IMG/VR virus record: IMGVR_UViG_3300009593_000061
Span: 1 to 34,077 of that record
Length of the DNA: 34,077 nucleotides
Origin: a virus
Strand: one strand, 5' to 3'
Part shown: one piece after another, positions 9,017 to 16,354 of the stretch
How the letters are laid out: the number at the start of each line of letters is the position of its first letter
Numbering within the stretch: position 1 is the first letter of the stretch
The notes under the pieces: model-generated
What the model was told of the DNA's origin: nothing
Databases searched by the model: none
Seen by the model: only the letters and a program-made list of their open reading frames with translations
Program-made: the position numbers and the translations under genes

Positions 9017-9337
9017 GTGGAAGAAGAAGCGTTTGAAGAAGACTGGGCTGACTTTATGGCAGCTCAGGGTCTTGCCCTTGAAGATGAAGTTGAAGAATCG
9101 ATTAAGGATTCCCTCGGCTTACTCGACATTCAGGACGGGACACATGCTCAATGGGTGGGCGAAGATCTTGCTGTTCTTTTCGTTTTTGACCCTAACGAGC
9201 TTGAATCGGTTTTGAACGCTTGGGATGAAGCCAGAGATGGCAACATCGTCGCTTTGGGCGCAATGCTGCACTGGTTGCAGGGACTTAGCGATTTCTTGCA
9301 AGCTTGCGTTAACTCTCATGATGAGGGTTTGACTTAG
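9017..9337 (+). CDS. Acidic late protein, 106 residues
   Basis: GTG at 9017, two bases after the holin-like stop, with GGCAGG upstream. The product is strongly acidic (MEEEAFEEDWADFMAAQG at the start), with a possible beta strand DLAVLFVFDPNE and a C-terminal helical part. No family is recognised. It is the last plus-strand gene on this side, and its 3' end overlaps the 3' end of the minus-strand sigma-like gene by 29 bp, so the two transcription units collide here. Confidence 0.65.
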   Translation: MEEEAFEEDWADFMAAQGLALEDEVEESIKDSLGLLDIQDGTHAQWVGEDLAVLFVFDPNELESVLNAWDEARDGNIVALGAMLHWLQGLSDFLQACVNSHDEGLT

Positions 9338-9833
9338 ATAGGTACTCTTGAACTACTTTTTGTTCGAGTAACCCATCTCTTAACTTGTGTGCTAGTTCGT
9401 CGCGGATTCGCGCCAAACTAGTTTTAGGGATGCCGCTTAGTTGGGCTAATGATCTTAGGGTTAAACCCCAGTCGACCAACATCTGATACAACCATTGCTC
9501 GTCATCAGTTAGAGATAGAAATACTTCTTGTACCGCTATTATTAGGTCTTCTCTGCGAGATTCCCTTTCTTCGTAAGACAAAGGGATCGTTTGGTTGGGC
9601 GCAGCTGACATCGTTGCTTCATAAATATTTTCTGGAATCGGTTTATGCCATGCATGGTGAACGTGGTCACCGTAGAGAGCGCGAGTGGCTCCCTCGAAAT
9701 TTAAGCCTCTCGTCTGGGATCTCTTTGTTACTACTTCAACCCACGGACGTTGAGGTTTTAAGGAAGGGAATTTGAAACCTTTCAGAGTTTCAAATAGTTG
9801 TTCTACCCATTCCCCCTGGTCTTCGTCATCCAC
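9309..9833 (-). CDS. Sigma-factor region-4-like HTH protein
   Basis: 174 residues, last gene of the leftward early operon, its start inside the 3' end of the gene upstream (8-bp overlap). The C-terminal half reads like sigma-70 region 4: EVFLSLTDDEQWLYQMLVDW, then LTLRSLAQLSGIPKTSLARI as the helix-turn-helix, then a helical tail. The N-terminal half has no recognisable region 2, so it would not be a complete sigma factor. It may redirect or modulate host RNA polymerase, for example to turn on late genes; this is inferred from the motif and place. A plain HTH DNA-binding protein is the alternative. Confidence 0.6.
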   Translation of the reverse strand: MDDEDQGEWVEQLFETLKGFKFPSLKPQRPWVEVVTKRSQTRGLNFEGATRALYGDHVHHAWHKPIPENIYEATMSAAPNQTIPLSYEERESRREDLIIAVQEVFLSLTDDEQWLYQMLVDWGLTLRSLAQLSGIPKTSLARIRDELAHKLRDGLLEQKVVQEYLSKSNPHHES

Positions 9834-10305
9834 TGACCCAAGGAAGAAGTTTAGAGCTTATCGATATGTAAGCTTTCCCTTCAGGGTATTTCCCGAACTG
9901 AACATCTTCTTTGTTGATTAGTTTCATCATTTCAGGCCAAGGAAGTTCAGCATAGGTTTGGCGTGTGGTTGACCACACCCAAAACCATACTGGTGTTCCC
10001 AAGTTGTTCCATTGTTCGAGGGCAGCGATTTTCTCAATCTTTATTTTCAGGGGTCTGCTGGCAATACCTTGAACTTCGACAAGTCGAGTTGGGATTTCTT
10101 GCATGTAGTCAGGCATGTAACGTAACGACAACGCAAGTTTATGTAACCTGAAATCATCCCCGTTTGGTTTCTTTGGCCTGTTGTGACCTAAGCGTGCCCA
10201 GTTTTCATTGAAATGTTCGAACATTCCTTCAGCTTCATCGCCCATTGACTCAAACCGTTCTACAAACGGTTTATCTGAAAATGCTCGTGGAGCTGTAACA
10301 GTCAT
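9826..10305 (-). CDS. Putative PD-(D/E)XK-like nuclease fold protein
   Basis: 159 residues; its ATG overlaps the RusA gene stop (ATGA). The segment MPDYMQEIPTRLVEVQGI resembles the core of PD-(D/E)XK nucleases: PD, then a strand with E-x-Q in place of E-x-K, followed by a helix KIKIEKIAALEQW. I recall phage proteins with a similar PD...EVQG pattern, and the Q variant occurs in active members of this superfamily. Sitting between a Holliday-junction resolvase and a sigma-like gene, a role in recombination or DNA processing is plausible. The call rests on one short motif, so confidence is modest. Confidence 0.45.
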   Translation of the reverse strand: MTVTAPRAFSDKPFVERFESMGDEAEGMFEHFNENWARLGHNRPKKPNGDDFRLHKLALSLRYMPDYMQEIPTRLVEVQGIASRPLKIKIEKIAALEQWNNLGTPVWFWVWSTTRQTYAELPWPEMMKLINKEDVQFGKYPEGKAYISISSKLLPWVSG

Positions 10306-10643
10306 GTTTTTTTGCCTACGATTTCGTGAATCTGGATATCATCATCGTATGCGATTCCGTTCAATCCGTCTTCGATGGCTTTAAGGTAGTTAGTAGTATC
10401 TCCTCGGAGTTTGCTTTTCTCCCGATCCATCTCAGTGATTGTTATGTGGGCTCGTTTATCGTTTAGTACTACGCTTACCTTGATTGGGCCTTCAAATTTT
10501 GGCCCGTCGTAGGCTTCCGCAACAGCTTTTTCGTAAGCTCGAGTGCTTTCCGAAGTGTAGGCGTACCCTTTCTTGGAGAAACGGGGACGCCCTTTCACTT
10601 TCGGTCGGCCAGGGACAGTGAACTTATAGCTAAGTTTTTTCAC
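10302..10643 (-). CDS. rusA: RusA-type Holliday junction resolvase
   Basis: 113 residues, the usual RusA length. It begins with the typical FTVPGRPKVKGRPRF strand, then GYAYTSESTRAYEKAVAEA, and ends with GDTTNYLKAIEDGLNGIAYD and DDDIQIHEI, which carry the conserved acidic metal ligands (Asp82, Asp92 region, Asp100-102). RusA is a dimeric endonuclease that cuts four-way junctions symmetrically; in phages it trims branched replication and recombination intermediates before packaging. The start lies within the 3' end of the primase gene (14-bp overlap), so expression is tied to the replication block. Confidence 0.9.
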   Translation of the reverse strand: MKKLSYKFTVPGRPKVKGRPRFSKKGYAYTSESTRAYEKAVAEAYDGPKFEGPIKVSVVLNDKRAHITITEMDREKSKLRGDTTNYLKAIEDGLNGIAYDDDIQIHEIVGKKT

Positions 10644-11580
10644 GGGGTTCCACTCGAGTTGACGCTGATTCCACTAGATCTCGTAAGTACTTTTCACGTT
10701 CGGCACGGTCAACGTACTTACCTAAACGATCATCAAGCTTCCTCACCCAATCAATTGTGGCATCTATTGAGTAGCCTTGCCACAATAGGCTCCCAGCAAA
10801 GGCGAACATCGCAGCTGATCTGTCTTCAAAAGTAGTTTGGTCCCAGATTTTCCTAGCTGTTCCATAGAACTCTCCATCGTTCCTATCGCCCCCAGAGTAC
10901 TGAGGGGCTTTAGGTTCTGTTGCGTCGTATAACCGAACGAGTTCCCTGAACACAGGTAGAGATACTCGGTTATCCCAGGCAGCTTCCACGAATGATTCTG
11001 CGTCGTAGAACGTTGGAGGGCTAACGTCTGGAACATACACTTCATGTCTTCCCGTAGACCTACTATGAGGGTAAGGAAGTCGTAGACAGTTCCCTATCTT
11101 CCCTTCAGGAAGAATAGTTTGCTTGGGGTAAACCTCTTTGATTGGGACATCAACTATTCGACATGCCCCAATCATTGCTTTGCGACCTATCGAGGCAGCT
11201 ATGGGCTGATCAAGATACACCCAAACGTGATACCCCTTACTTTTAGAAGTCTCCTTAAAGGAAGGAATTCCTTTTGCGGAAAGTATCTTCTGTAAGTTGT
11301 CTGCATGAACGTCGGAGGTTTTACCTTCGTCCAGGTCAACCGCCACCCAGTTCACCATCCAAACTCCATTGACTTTCCAGAGAGGGTAAACTCCAAGAGT
11401 TTTCCCTTCTCCAGAACCGTCTAGGTGTTCAGCAATTCTTTGCGTATAGGTAGGGTCTTCACAGGTTGCATAGGTTTTGTCTTCTTCTCGGAAAGGGTTT
11501 ACCCGAAATGAAACATCAGCTAAATGTCCACCAAAGTGAAGTTGGGCGAACCGTTCTACGGTTTCAGTTATTGAACCCAT
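10630..11580 (-). CDS. Archaeo-eukaryotic-type primase (prim-pol, TOTE-like)
   Basis: 316 residues. The N-terminal 175 residues match the AEP pattern seen in TOTE-type primases: LGVYPLWKVNGVWMVNWVAV leading to the metal-binding DLD (Asp82, Asp84), then SKSKGYHVWVYLDQP with the catalytic His118, then YPKQTILPEGKIGNCLRLPY, the phosphate-binding segment. The C-terminal part (about 230-316) is helical and resembles a primase C-terminal or helicase-interacting region. It would make primers and perhaps extend them. It overlaps the helicase gene by 13 bp, the usual pairing. No replicative polymerase is seen in the window, so this protein may carry more of the synthesis than a simple primase (inference). 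Confidence 0.75.
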   Translation of the reverse strand: MGSITETVERFAQLHFGGHLADVSFRVNPFREEDKTYATCEDPTYTQRIAEHLDGSGEGKTLGVYPLWKVNGVWMVNWVAVDLDEGKTSDVHADNLQKILSAKGIPSFKETSKSKGYHVWVYLDQPIAASIGRKAMIGACRIVDVPIKEVYPKQTILPEGKIGNCLRLPYPHSRSTGRHEVYVPDVSPPTFYDAESFVEAAWDNRVSLPVFRELVRLYDATEPKAPQYSGGDRNDGEFYGTARKIWDQTTFEDRSAAMFAFAGSLLWQGYSIDATIDWVRKLDDRLGKYVDRAEREKYLRDLVESASTRVEPREKT

Positions 11581-12545
11581 CTGTCGTCCTCTGGAATATC
11601 ACTCTGTAAATATTCTCGCACAAGTCCACAGTGCGGGTCCATGAAATAGTCAATTGGTGGCTGTGTGACATGGCAGGGAGGACGTTTGTTCTTGCACAGA
11701 TCGAGGGAAACTGTGACCGAATGGATGCGACGTTCTGCTTCTGAAAGTTTTGGATCATCTCTACGTCTGAAAACGTTGAGCTGCAAGATCGCATATTCAT
11801 CGGCATTAAATTTCCCATCGTCCATTCCTCTAGATGTGCCCCGAGTGGAGCCCTTACCTGACTGGTGAACTAATCCAACAGGCAGATTCTCTGTTTCTGC
11901 CCAATCTTTCAATCCCTTCAGCACGGTTGAGACACCTTCGTATCCCGATGCGCCTGGAAGTTGTTCCAAGAAATCGACCATTACGAAACGTGGACGTTGC
12001 TGCCAATAGTCTTCGCATTCTCTCATAGCATCAGACATATCTTTGAAAGACATGGCGCTAGGAAAGATTTTGACTCGATCGAGGAAACCGTGTTTTGCTT
12101 CTTCGATTTCATTCATAATGGCTTCGTCTTGTACACGAAGCGCTTGTTCTACTTCAGCCAGATTTCGCTGGTAGAGAAGCGCATACAGTTTAGAGATCAC
12201 TAATATTTCTGGTTCGTCTGGAGTGTAGATAACTCCATAGAAGTTGGGATCTTCTAAAAGGTTTCTTGCTATGGATGACAGGAGCACGGCTGATTTTCCG
12301 CTGTGTGCTCGGCCCGTTACGACGAGTACGTCACTAGGCCATACACCTCTCATCTTCTGGTCGATATCTGTTAAGCCAAGGTAGAAGCAGTCGTGGCTTC
12401 CCTTGGCGTATTCGACCCATCGCTCCACTGCGGCAGCAGTTGGTCGAAAAAATTTGTATTGAGTCTCCCCTTCTGGGATGTTGACGCTCTCTAGGAGAGC
12501 ATCAACATCCTCAGAACTGAGGGCGACTGGTCCATCGCCCGTCAT
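11568..12545 (-). CDS. DnaB/RecA-fold replicative helicase
   Basis: 325 residues with a RecA-type ATPase core. Walker A is GRAHSGKSAVLLS (about residues 78-90), Walker B is RFVMVDFLEQL (about 186-196), and the sensor-like GLVHQSGKGSTRG follows, then NADEYAILQLNVFRRRDD. The order is that of the C-terminal domain of DnaB-like helicases, but the DnaB N-terminal primase-binding domain is missing. The C-terminus ends SDIPEDDRWVQ. It most likely unwinds the replication fork together with the adjoining AEP primase. Its ATG directly abuts the stop of the upstream gene. A RecA/Sak4-type recombinase is a less likely alternative. Confidence 0.8.
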   Translation of the reverse strand: MTGDGPVALSSEDVDALLESVNIPEGETQYKFFRPTAAAVERWVEYAKGSHDCFYLGLTDIDQKMRGVWPSDVLVVTGRAHSGKSAVLLSSIARNLLEDPNFYGVIYTPDEPEILVISKLYALLYQRNLAEVEQALRVQDEAIMNEIEEAKHGFLDRVKIFPSAMSFKDMSDAMRECEDYWQQRPRFVMVDFLEQLPGASGYEGVSTVLKGLKDWAETENLPVGLVHQSGKGSTRGTSRGMDDGKFNADEYAILQLNVFRRRDDPKLSEAERRIHSVTVSLDLCKNKRPPCHVTQPPIDYFMDPHCGLVREYLQSDIPEDDRWVQ

Positions 12546-13310
12546 TTATCCCCCTTGGTGTAGCTCTGCTCGACGTGATTCCCAATCCCATTCAATTGCC
12601 TCGGCTTGGGTTTGTCCGCCTGCTTGGTCCCAGACTTTCAACGGAACGTTGGAGTCTGCTGGCTTGATCCAGATACCCACATCGCGAGCTGTGTTTAGCC
12701 CGATGTGAACCAAAGCATCTTTCGATACAGAGAAGTTCGGCATTTCTTTGCCGTTCTTGCTGATTTGCGGCGAGTAGTCATCGGTTTCCTTCACCTCGTA
12801 CACCTTGATGGTGCCGCCTGCGTTGTCAGCCCAAGCTGAAGGCTGGAAAGCCAACAGATTGAACGCTGCCTGCTGCAGTTCGGAGGACTTCCCTACGCAG
12901 AACTCGGTGCGCTTGTAAATACGCCCGCCTCCAGATGTAGGACCTGCAGGTGCAGGAGCCGAAGTGGCTACGGGTGCTGCTTGGGCAAAGGCTCCCGCGG
13001 GTTCAGCTGGCGCTGAACTCGGAGCCGCCGCCTGGGGGGTGCTTGCTTTATTATCTGAAGCCCTGGAAACGCCGCTTTTCAGGCGTCGCATCACAACCCC
13101 GTCAGGAGATAAATCCCATTCCTGACCTGATTGCTTAAGCACCTCTGCTTGCACTTGCTCGAATAGGCCCGAAGCTTCTGCAAGAATGCCTTCGTCACCC
13201 ATCGATTCAGGGACTGTCCTCTCAATAGTGAGCGTATAGTCCGCTGTTTCATATGGAGCTTCACTTACTTTCTGTGTGAAGCTAACTGTCACTTTCGCTG
13301 TGTCAGTCAT
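12546..13310 (-). CDS. Unknown protein of the replication block (possible ssDNA-binding role)
   Basis: 254 residues in three parts: an N-terminal beta-rich part (TAKVTVSFTQKVSEAPYETA, then YTLTIERTVPES), an Ala/Pro/Ser-rich linker at about residues 85-130 (KASTPQAAAPSSAPAEPAGA) and a C-terminal domain starting around GGGRIYKRTEFCVGK and containing EMPNFSVSKDALVHIGL. No family is recognised. Placed directly between the Cas4-type nuclease and the helicase, with Shine-Dalgarno GAGAAAGG, it could be a single-strand-binding or loading protein. That is a guess from context and the two-domain-plus-linker shape. Confidence 0.5.
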   Translation of the reverse strand: MTDTAKVTVSFTQKVSEAPYETADYTLTIERTVPESMGDEGILAEASGLFEQVQAEVLKQSGQEWDLSPDGVVMRRLKSGVSRASDNKASTPQAAAPSSAPAEPAGAFAQAAPVATSAPAPAGPTSGGGRIYKRTEFCVGKSSELQQAAFNLLAFQPSAWADNAGGTIKVYEVKETDDYSPQISKNGKEMPNFSVSKDALVHIGLNTARDVGIWIKPADSNVPLKVWDQAGGQTQAEAIEWDWESRRAELHQGG

Positions 13311-13325
13311 TTCTTACCTTTCTCC

Positions 13326-14108
13326 CTACCAGGGATTTTCTCCGAGGTGTTCTCCTCGGCATTTGCCCGCCTGCCAGACGGGACACCAGTCGGGGGAGCA
13401 ATGATAGCCCTCCCAATTCTGTGGCCATGTTTCTGCGTCCGACATTATTGTCGGAACCATCGACCAGCACAATTCCAGAAAAGCATTCTGATGCTGTTCT
13501 GTTCTTTCGATCTTAATTATTTGCAGTTCACCATTCGCCAATACGCAAAGTTTGAATTCTGTTTTGTCTAACGCATAACAGTATGCGTGAGATTGGATAT
13601 CCCAACGTTTTTTCTCCCAAGGTACATAGAATCGACTTGGATTCTTCCAATCCCAGATTACACCATCTTCCGCAACCCAGTCAGCTGTGCCCGTAAGGAT
13701 TAAGTTTACGTTACCTCGAACACCTAAAGATTTTTCGAAAGGCTCTTCTACGCTGACAGCTGGAAGCAATGGATCTTCCGCTCGATCTGCACCTGGAATA
13801 TACAACTCTGAATACCACACCGAAATATTTGCCATGACAGTGTCTAAAAGTTTGTCGTACTCGTGCCGCCAAACTTCAACTTCTGAAGAATAAGTATGCA
13901 CATAGTCTTCTGCTAGCTGATGTAGATCTTCTAGTTCGACAACACTCGGTGACCCGCCAGCAAATTCAAGTGCGGCATGGACAGCATTACCTCGAAGAAG
14001 GTCTGATGATTCTTTTTGCTTGACTAACTTGTATCTTTCTTGTCTTGCCTTTTCAGGACAACTCAAGAATGTGTTAATCCAGCTCTGACGTAATCTGATT
14101 TCAATCAT
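13326..14108 (-). CDS. Cas4/RecB-type PD-(D/E)XK exonuclease with Fe-S cysteines
   Basis: Start taken at ATG 14108 (GGGGAGAAA just before it); a GTG at 14159 would put the upstream hairpin inside the gene. 260 residues. Motifs in order: SWINTFLSCPEKARQERYK with Cys17, GNAVHAALEFA with His44, GTADWV with metal-binding Asp143, the catalytic DWK at 153-155, and QSHAYCYAL (QxxxY). The C-terminus has HCSPDWCPVWQAGKC (Cys237, 242, 250), which with Cys17 makes the four-cysteine set of the AddB/Cas4 4Fe-4S clamp. It is probably a 5'-3' type exonuclease for recombination or end processing. It is the first gene after a promoter-like sequence and two hairpins. Confidence 0.85.
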   Translation of the reverse strand: MIEIRLRQSWINTFLSCPEKARQERYKLVKQKESSDLLRGNAVHAALEFAGGSPSVVELEDLHQLAEDYVHTYSSEVEVWRHEYDKLLDTVMANISVWYSELYIPGADRAEDPLLPAVSVEEPFEKSLGVRGNVNLILTGTADWVAEDGVIWDWKNPSRFYVPWEKKRWDIQSHAYCYALDKTEFKLCVLANGELQIIKIERTEQHQNAFLELCWSMVPTIMSDAETWPQNWEGYHCSPDWCPVWQAGKCRGEHLGENPW

Positions 14109-14119
14109 TTTCTCCCCAA

Positions 14120-14159
14120 GTGGGTCGCCCTCGCAGGGAGAGAGACAAAGGCGACCCAC
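14120..14159 (-). promoter_or_regulatory. Leader hairpin before the exonuclease gene
   Basis: GTGGGTCGCC (14120-14129) pairs perfectly with GGCGACCCAC (14150-14159), a 10-bp stem with a 20-base loop. It lies 11 bases upstream of the chosen ATG, right before the ribosome site GGGGAGAAA. It lacks a following T-run, so it may control translation or transcript stability more than termination. Confidence 0.6.
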
Positions 14160-14171
14160 GGTTCATTTTGG

Positions 14172-14207
14172 GGGGTACCACCCTTTGAGGGGTGGTACCC
14201 CATTATA
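14172..14207 (-). promoter_or_regulatory. -10 element followed by 12-bp dyad (putative promoter/operator)
   Basis: On the minus strand a perfect TATAAT (14202-14207) is followed at once by GGGGTACCACCC (14190-14201) and GGGTGGTACCCC (14172-14183), a perfect 12-bp inverted repeat with a 6-base loop. No good -35 is seen 17 bases upstream; that region is AT-rich. The dyad would cover the transcription start, where an operator is expected, or it would form the 5' hairpin of the mRNA. It drives the recombination and replication block (inference). Confidence 0.5.
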
Positions 14208-14294
14208 GAAATACATAAATAGAAGTGTTGGATACTTCATTGATTTATTCTTGCAAAGGGGTGGGACACTAAAATTCTTTTCCCTCTAGGTCGA

Positions 14295-15068
14295 TTAGCT
14301 GACCTTCTTAGTTAAGAGGACTGTCAATCGTTTGACCTCTTCTTCAAGGTGAACGATTTTAGTTTCCAACCGTTTCGTTTTTATACGTCCAGCGGTGTTC
14401 TCAGACAAGGTGCAGGGATGCAAATGGTCGGGGTTTACACACGATTTCACTTCACATAAGTGATCCACTACCAAAAGTTCTTCCAAAGGAATGTTAAACA
14501 TCACAGAGGCAACAACTCTGTGGACTCGTTCATTCTTTCCATACCAGTGACATTTTGCGTAAACTTGACTCGCAGCCATTTGAGCAGGATTGCCATGCTT
14601 TTGCCGCTGCCAAATCAAACAGTCGCCTTCAGGACCGCCAGGTTGCACAAACGGAACAAGTTTGCCTCGAAAGTTTTTTAGATTATTTGGGTTAAGCCAG
14701 TACTCGACACGTTCCTTAGGTGGCAACATGAGGTCATACCCATTCAATAATGTCTCATCGTAGAACCCAGTTTTCACTTTGGCATATCTACAACGTTCAC
14801 ACCTAAATGATTGCGTTCCCCGCCCTTTGGTTCGCATGGCGGTTCTGGTGCAGCTTGGGGTTTTGCATTCGACCTCGATCCTTGCTCCCACTTTTCTTTG
14901 ACGAGGTTGGTAAGGGATTTTGTATCGTCTCGATGGATACAAGTCCAACTCGCCCCTATTATAAGTAGTGCGATAGCAACGTTTATGTAGTCCTCTGGCT
15001 AGATGAGGATTCTCTTCAGTCCACGGTTCGTCACATCGTAAACATTTGTCTGGTATTACGATTGCCAT
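14295..15068 (-). CDS. HNH endonuclease (HNH_3 type) with N-terminal zinc motifs
   Basis: 257 residues. The HNH_3 core is visible: GDCLIWQRQKHGNP, then VHRVVASVMF, then VVDHLCEVKSCVNPDHLHPC and TLSENTAGR. The VDHLC...CVNPDHL pattern gives the catalytic His and the metal and zinc ligands. The N-terminal half adds Cys pairs (KCLRCDEPW, ECKTPSCTR, FRCERCRYAK), so one or two zinc ribbons may bind DNA. A Lys/Glu helix (KIVHLEEEVKRLTVLL) ends the protein. It could be a homing-type enzyme or a phage DNA-processing nuclease. Its start adjoins the lysozyme-like gene stop, and it is the last gene before the promoter-like dyad. Confidence 0.85.
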   Translation of the reverse strand: MAIVIPDKCLRCDEPWTEENPHLARGLHKRCYRTTYNRGELDLYPSRRYKIPYQPRQRKVGARIEVECKTPSCTRTAMRTKGRGTQSFRCERCRYAKVKTGFYDETLLNGYDLMLPPKERVEYWLNPNNLKNFRGKLVPFVQPGGPEGDCLIWQRQKHGNPAQMAASQVYAKCHWYGKNERVHRVVASVMFNIPLEELLVVDHLCEVKSCVNPDHLHPCTLSENTAGRIKTKRLETKIVHLEEEVKRLTVLLTKKVS

Positions 15069-15422
15069 TTACTTGTACCTTCCACAGGTCCATAAACGCC
15101 AACCCTCGCCAAAGCGTTTCTCTCCCCAACTGAAAATATGCCACGCCATAGCAGCTGATCCTTCAGCTGTGTAGCGTCTATCCCAGCTGCGGCCTCGGAA
15201 TATCTCTTCCCAATATGGTCGAGATATTTGCCAAGCCCCATGATCGTCACTCTTGAAGTTGACAGCTGTCGGTGAATGGTAACTTTCGCACCAAGCTATC
15301 GACAGACTGCGAACTTGATCCCACGGGTATATGGCTGCTGCCTGGACCACTTCTTGTTGAGGTGGGTAGTCAACTCGAGCTGATCCAGCGTCAATGAGCA
15401 GCCACAAAATAATCCACTTCAA
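15069..15422 (-). CDS. Small secreted lysozyme/transglycosylase-like protein
   Basis: 117 residues with a short hydrophobic N-terminus (MKWIILWLLIDAGSA) resembling a signal or anchor. The body has the lysozyme-like fold signature: AWCESYHSPTAV with the probable catalytic Glu46, then DHGAWQISRPYW, and a C-terminal EGWRLWTCGRYK. Cys45 and Cys113 could form a disulphide. The likely substrate is the glycan backbone of peptidoglycan. It is encoded among early and middle genes, not beside the amidase, and its ATG overlaps the HTH gene stop (ATGA). It may act at the wall during infection or as a second lysin. The short N-terminus makes secretion uncertain. Confidence 0.65.
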   Translation of the reverse strand: MKWIILWLLIDAGSARVDYPPQQEVVQAAAIYPWDQVRSLSIAWCESYHSPTAVNFKSDDHGAWQISRPYWEEIFRGRSWDRRYTAEGSAAMAWHIFSWGEKRFGEGWRLWTCGRYK

Positions 15423-15727
15423 CGAACCATCTCATCTATAAGAGTGTCCAACAAAGCAGGTGCACCGTTGGGTCTGAAAGACAAGTGAGGGGGACTCGTG
15501 TTAAGAAGTCGTTCACGTCTGGCTTGAGTTACAAGGTCGTGGCCTCGAACTCGGGAAAGATTAATCTCCCTAGCAACGCTAGCGACACTACGTGGACCCG
15601 TTTCGTGGACAGCATCCAAAAAAGCGTGACGCCGTTGCCATAATGCAAACTTCATTAACGCCTCTATCCGAGTCACATTGTCGTCAGCTCGTTTCAAAGC
15701 TTCGATGTGCGTTTCTTTAGTACTCAT
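15419..15727 (-). CDS. Small helix-turn-helix protein
   Basis: 102 residues. The middle contains SVASVAREINLSRVRGHDLV, which has the A-x3-G/N-x5-V spacing of a helix-turn-helix, flanked by basic helices (KFALWQRRHAFLDAV before, TQARRERLL after). It is probably a DNA-binding regulator and one candidate to read the TCTAGAAnnnTTCTAGA sites upstream (speculative). The ATG lies inside the 3' end of the 58-residue gene before it, and GAAGGAACT precedes it as ribosome site. A winged-helix protein is possible; family not recognised. Confidence 0.55.
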   Translation of the reverse strand: MSTKETHIEALKRADDNVTRIEALMKFALWQRRHAFLDAVHETGPRSVASVAREINLSRVRGHDLVTQARRERLLNTSPPHLSFRPNGAPALLDTLIDEMVR

Positions 15728-15893
15728 TCTTAGTTCCTTCGTTGTCTTCCCAATTTGCTATTGCGTTTTCCGCTTGTTCTTTATGACGGAAAAACCGTTT
15801 ATATTGATTCCCTTGCAGTACAGCCCACCCGCCAAGTTTTAGACCTGCTCCTAGGTAAACGATGTGGGGTTTTATTTCGTAGTCAGTAGTCAT
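15717..15893 (-). CDS. 58-residue protein
   Basis: ATG at 15893 overlaps the previous stop (ATGA) and the frame ends TAA at 15717, overlapping the HTH gene start. The product (MTTDYEIKPHIVYLGAGLKL, then GGWAVLQGNQYKRFFRHKEQ, then AENAIANWEDNEGTKNEY) looks like a small beta-beta-alpha fold with strands around VYLGAGLKLGGWAVL. The pattern 'GGWAV...YKRFF..KEQAENAI' resembles small domains found in phages, but no function is known. Coupling on both sides supports it. Confidence 0.6.
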   Translation of the reverse strand: MTTDYEIKPHIVYLGAGLKLGGWAVLQGNQYKRFFRHKEQAENAIANWEDNEGTKNEY

Positions 15894-16120
15894 TCGATCC
15901 CTGCCATATCTTTCTGTGATTCACTCCAATCCAAATGAGGATTTAGTCGGATCTGTTCTATAAGCGTTGGCTGCGGTGAATAACGGGGACCACGCGAAGC
16001 GTGCCCTTGTGCAGAGTGTTGTCTGTAGTACTTCCAACATTCATGACAACGGTTCTTGCGAGTTCCGTCACACACTCCATTACACACAGGCAACCAACTG
16101 GGTTTTTGCCCTTTAGGCAT
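15890..16120 (-). CDS. Small Cys-rich (zinc-type) protein, 76 residues
   Basis: ATG at 16120 with AGGAGGAACC upstream, directly after the TAA of the preceding gene. It contains CNGVCDGTRKNRCHECWKYY, four cysteines in a C-x3-C-x8-C-x2-C layout that could bind one zinc ion, in a basic context (MPKGQKPSW start). The remainder is polar and helical. A DNA- or protein-binding zinc finger is likely, but no family is recognised. Confidence 0.6.
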   Translation of the reverse strand: MPKGQKPSWLPVCNGVCDGTRKNRCHECWKYYRQHSAQGHASRGPRYSPQPTLIEQIRLNPHLDWSESQKDMAGIE

Positions 16121-16354
16121 TTATGTAGGTTCCTCCTGGTCTTTGACAACGGTCAGAGTTGTCTGATGTTCTTCTAAATCTTCTTCGAGGCCCTCACCTG
16201 GAAAACGCTGATTTACCAGAACGCTTAACCTTTTCTCTATGTCTTCAGCATTCAGCAGCAATGCAGTCGATACCGATCTCATTAAAGAGATCGAGTCAAC
16301 TACAGAATCGAAGAAGCCAAGATCTTGGTGTTCCTCACAAAAGTTTTCGGACAT
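16121..16354 (-). CDS. Acidic 77-residue protein
   Basis: ATG at 16354 behind AAGGAGAAAG, immediately after the previous TAA. The product is acidic and helical: SENFCEEHQDLGFFDSVVDS at the start, a middle helix of about 30 residues, and a Glu-rich tail (GLEEDLEEHQTTL). No motif is recognised. Tight packing in the operon and a clear ribosome site support it. Confidence 0.6.
   Translation of the reverse strand: MSENFCEEHQDLGFFDSVVDSISLMRSVSTALLLNAEDIEKRLSVLVNQRFPGEGLEEDLEEHQTTLTVVKDQEEPT

Noticed and set aside
9343-9370. Possible bidirectional terminator at the convergent junction
   Set aside because: The repeat ACTC..GAAC/GTTC.GAGT is interrupted, short and lies inside the sigma-like gene; pairing is too weak to call.
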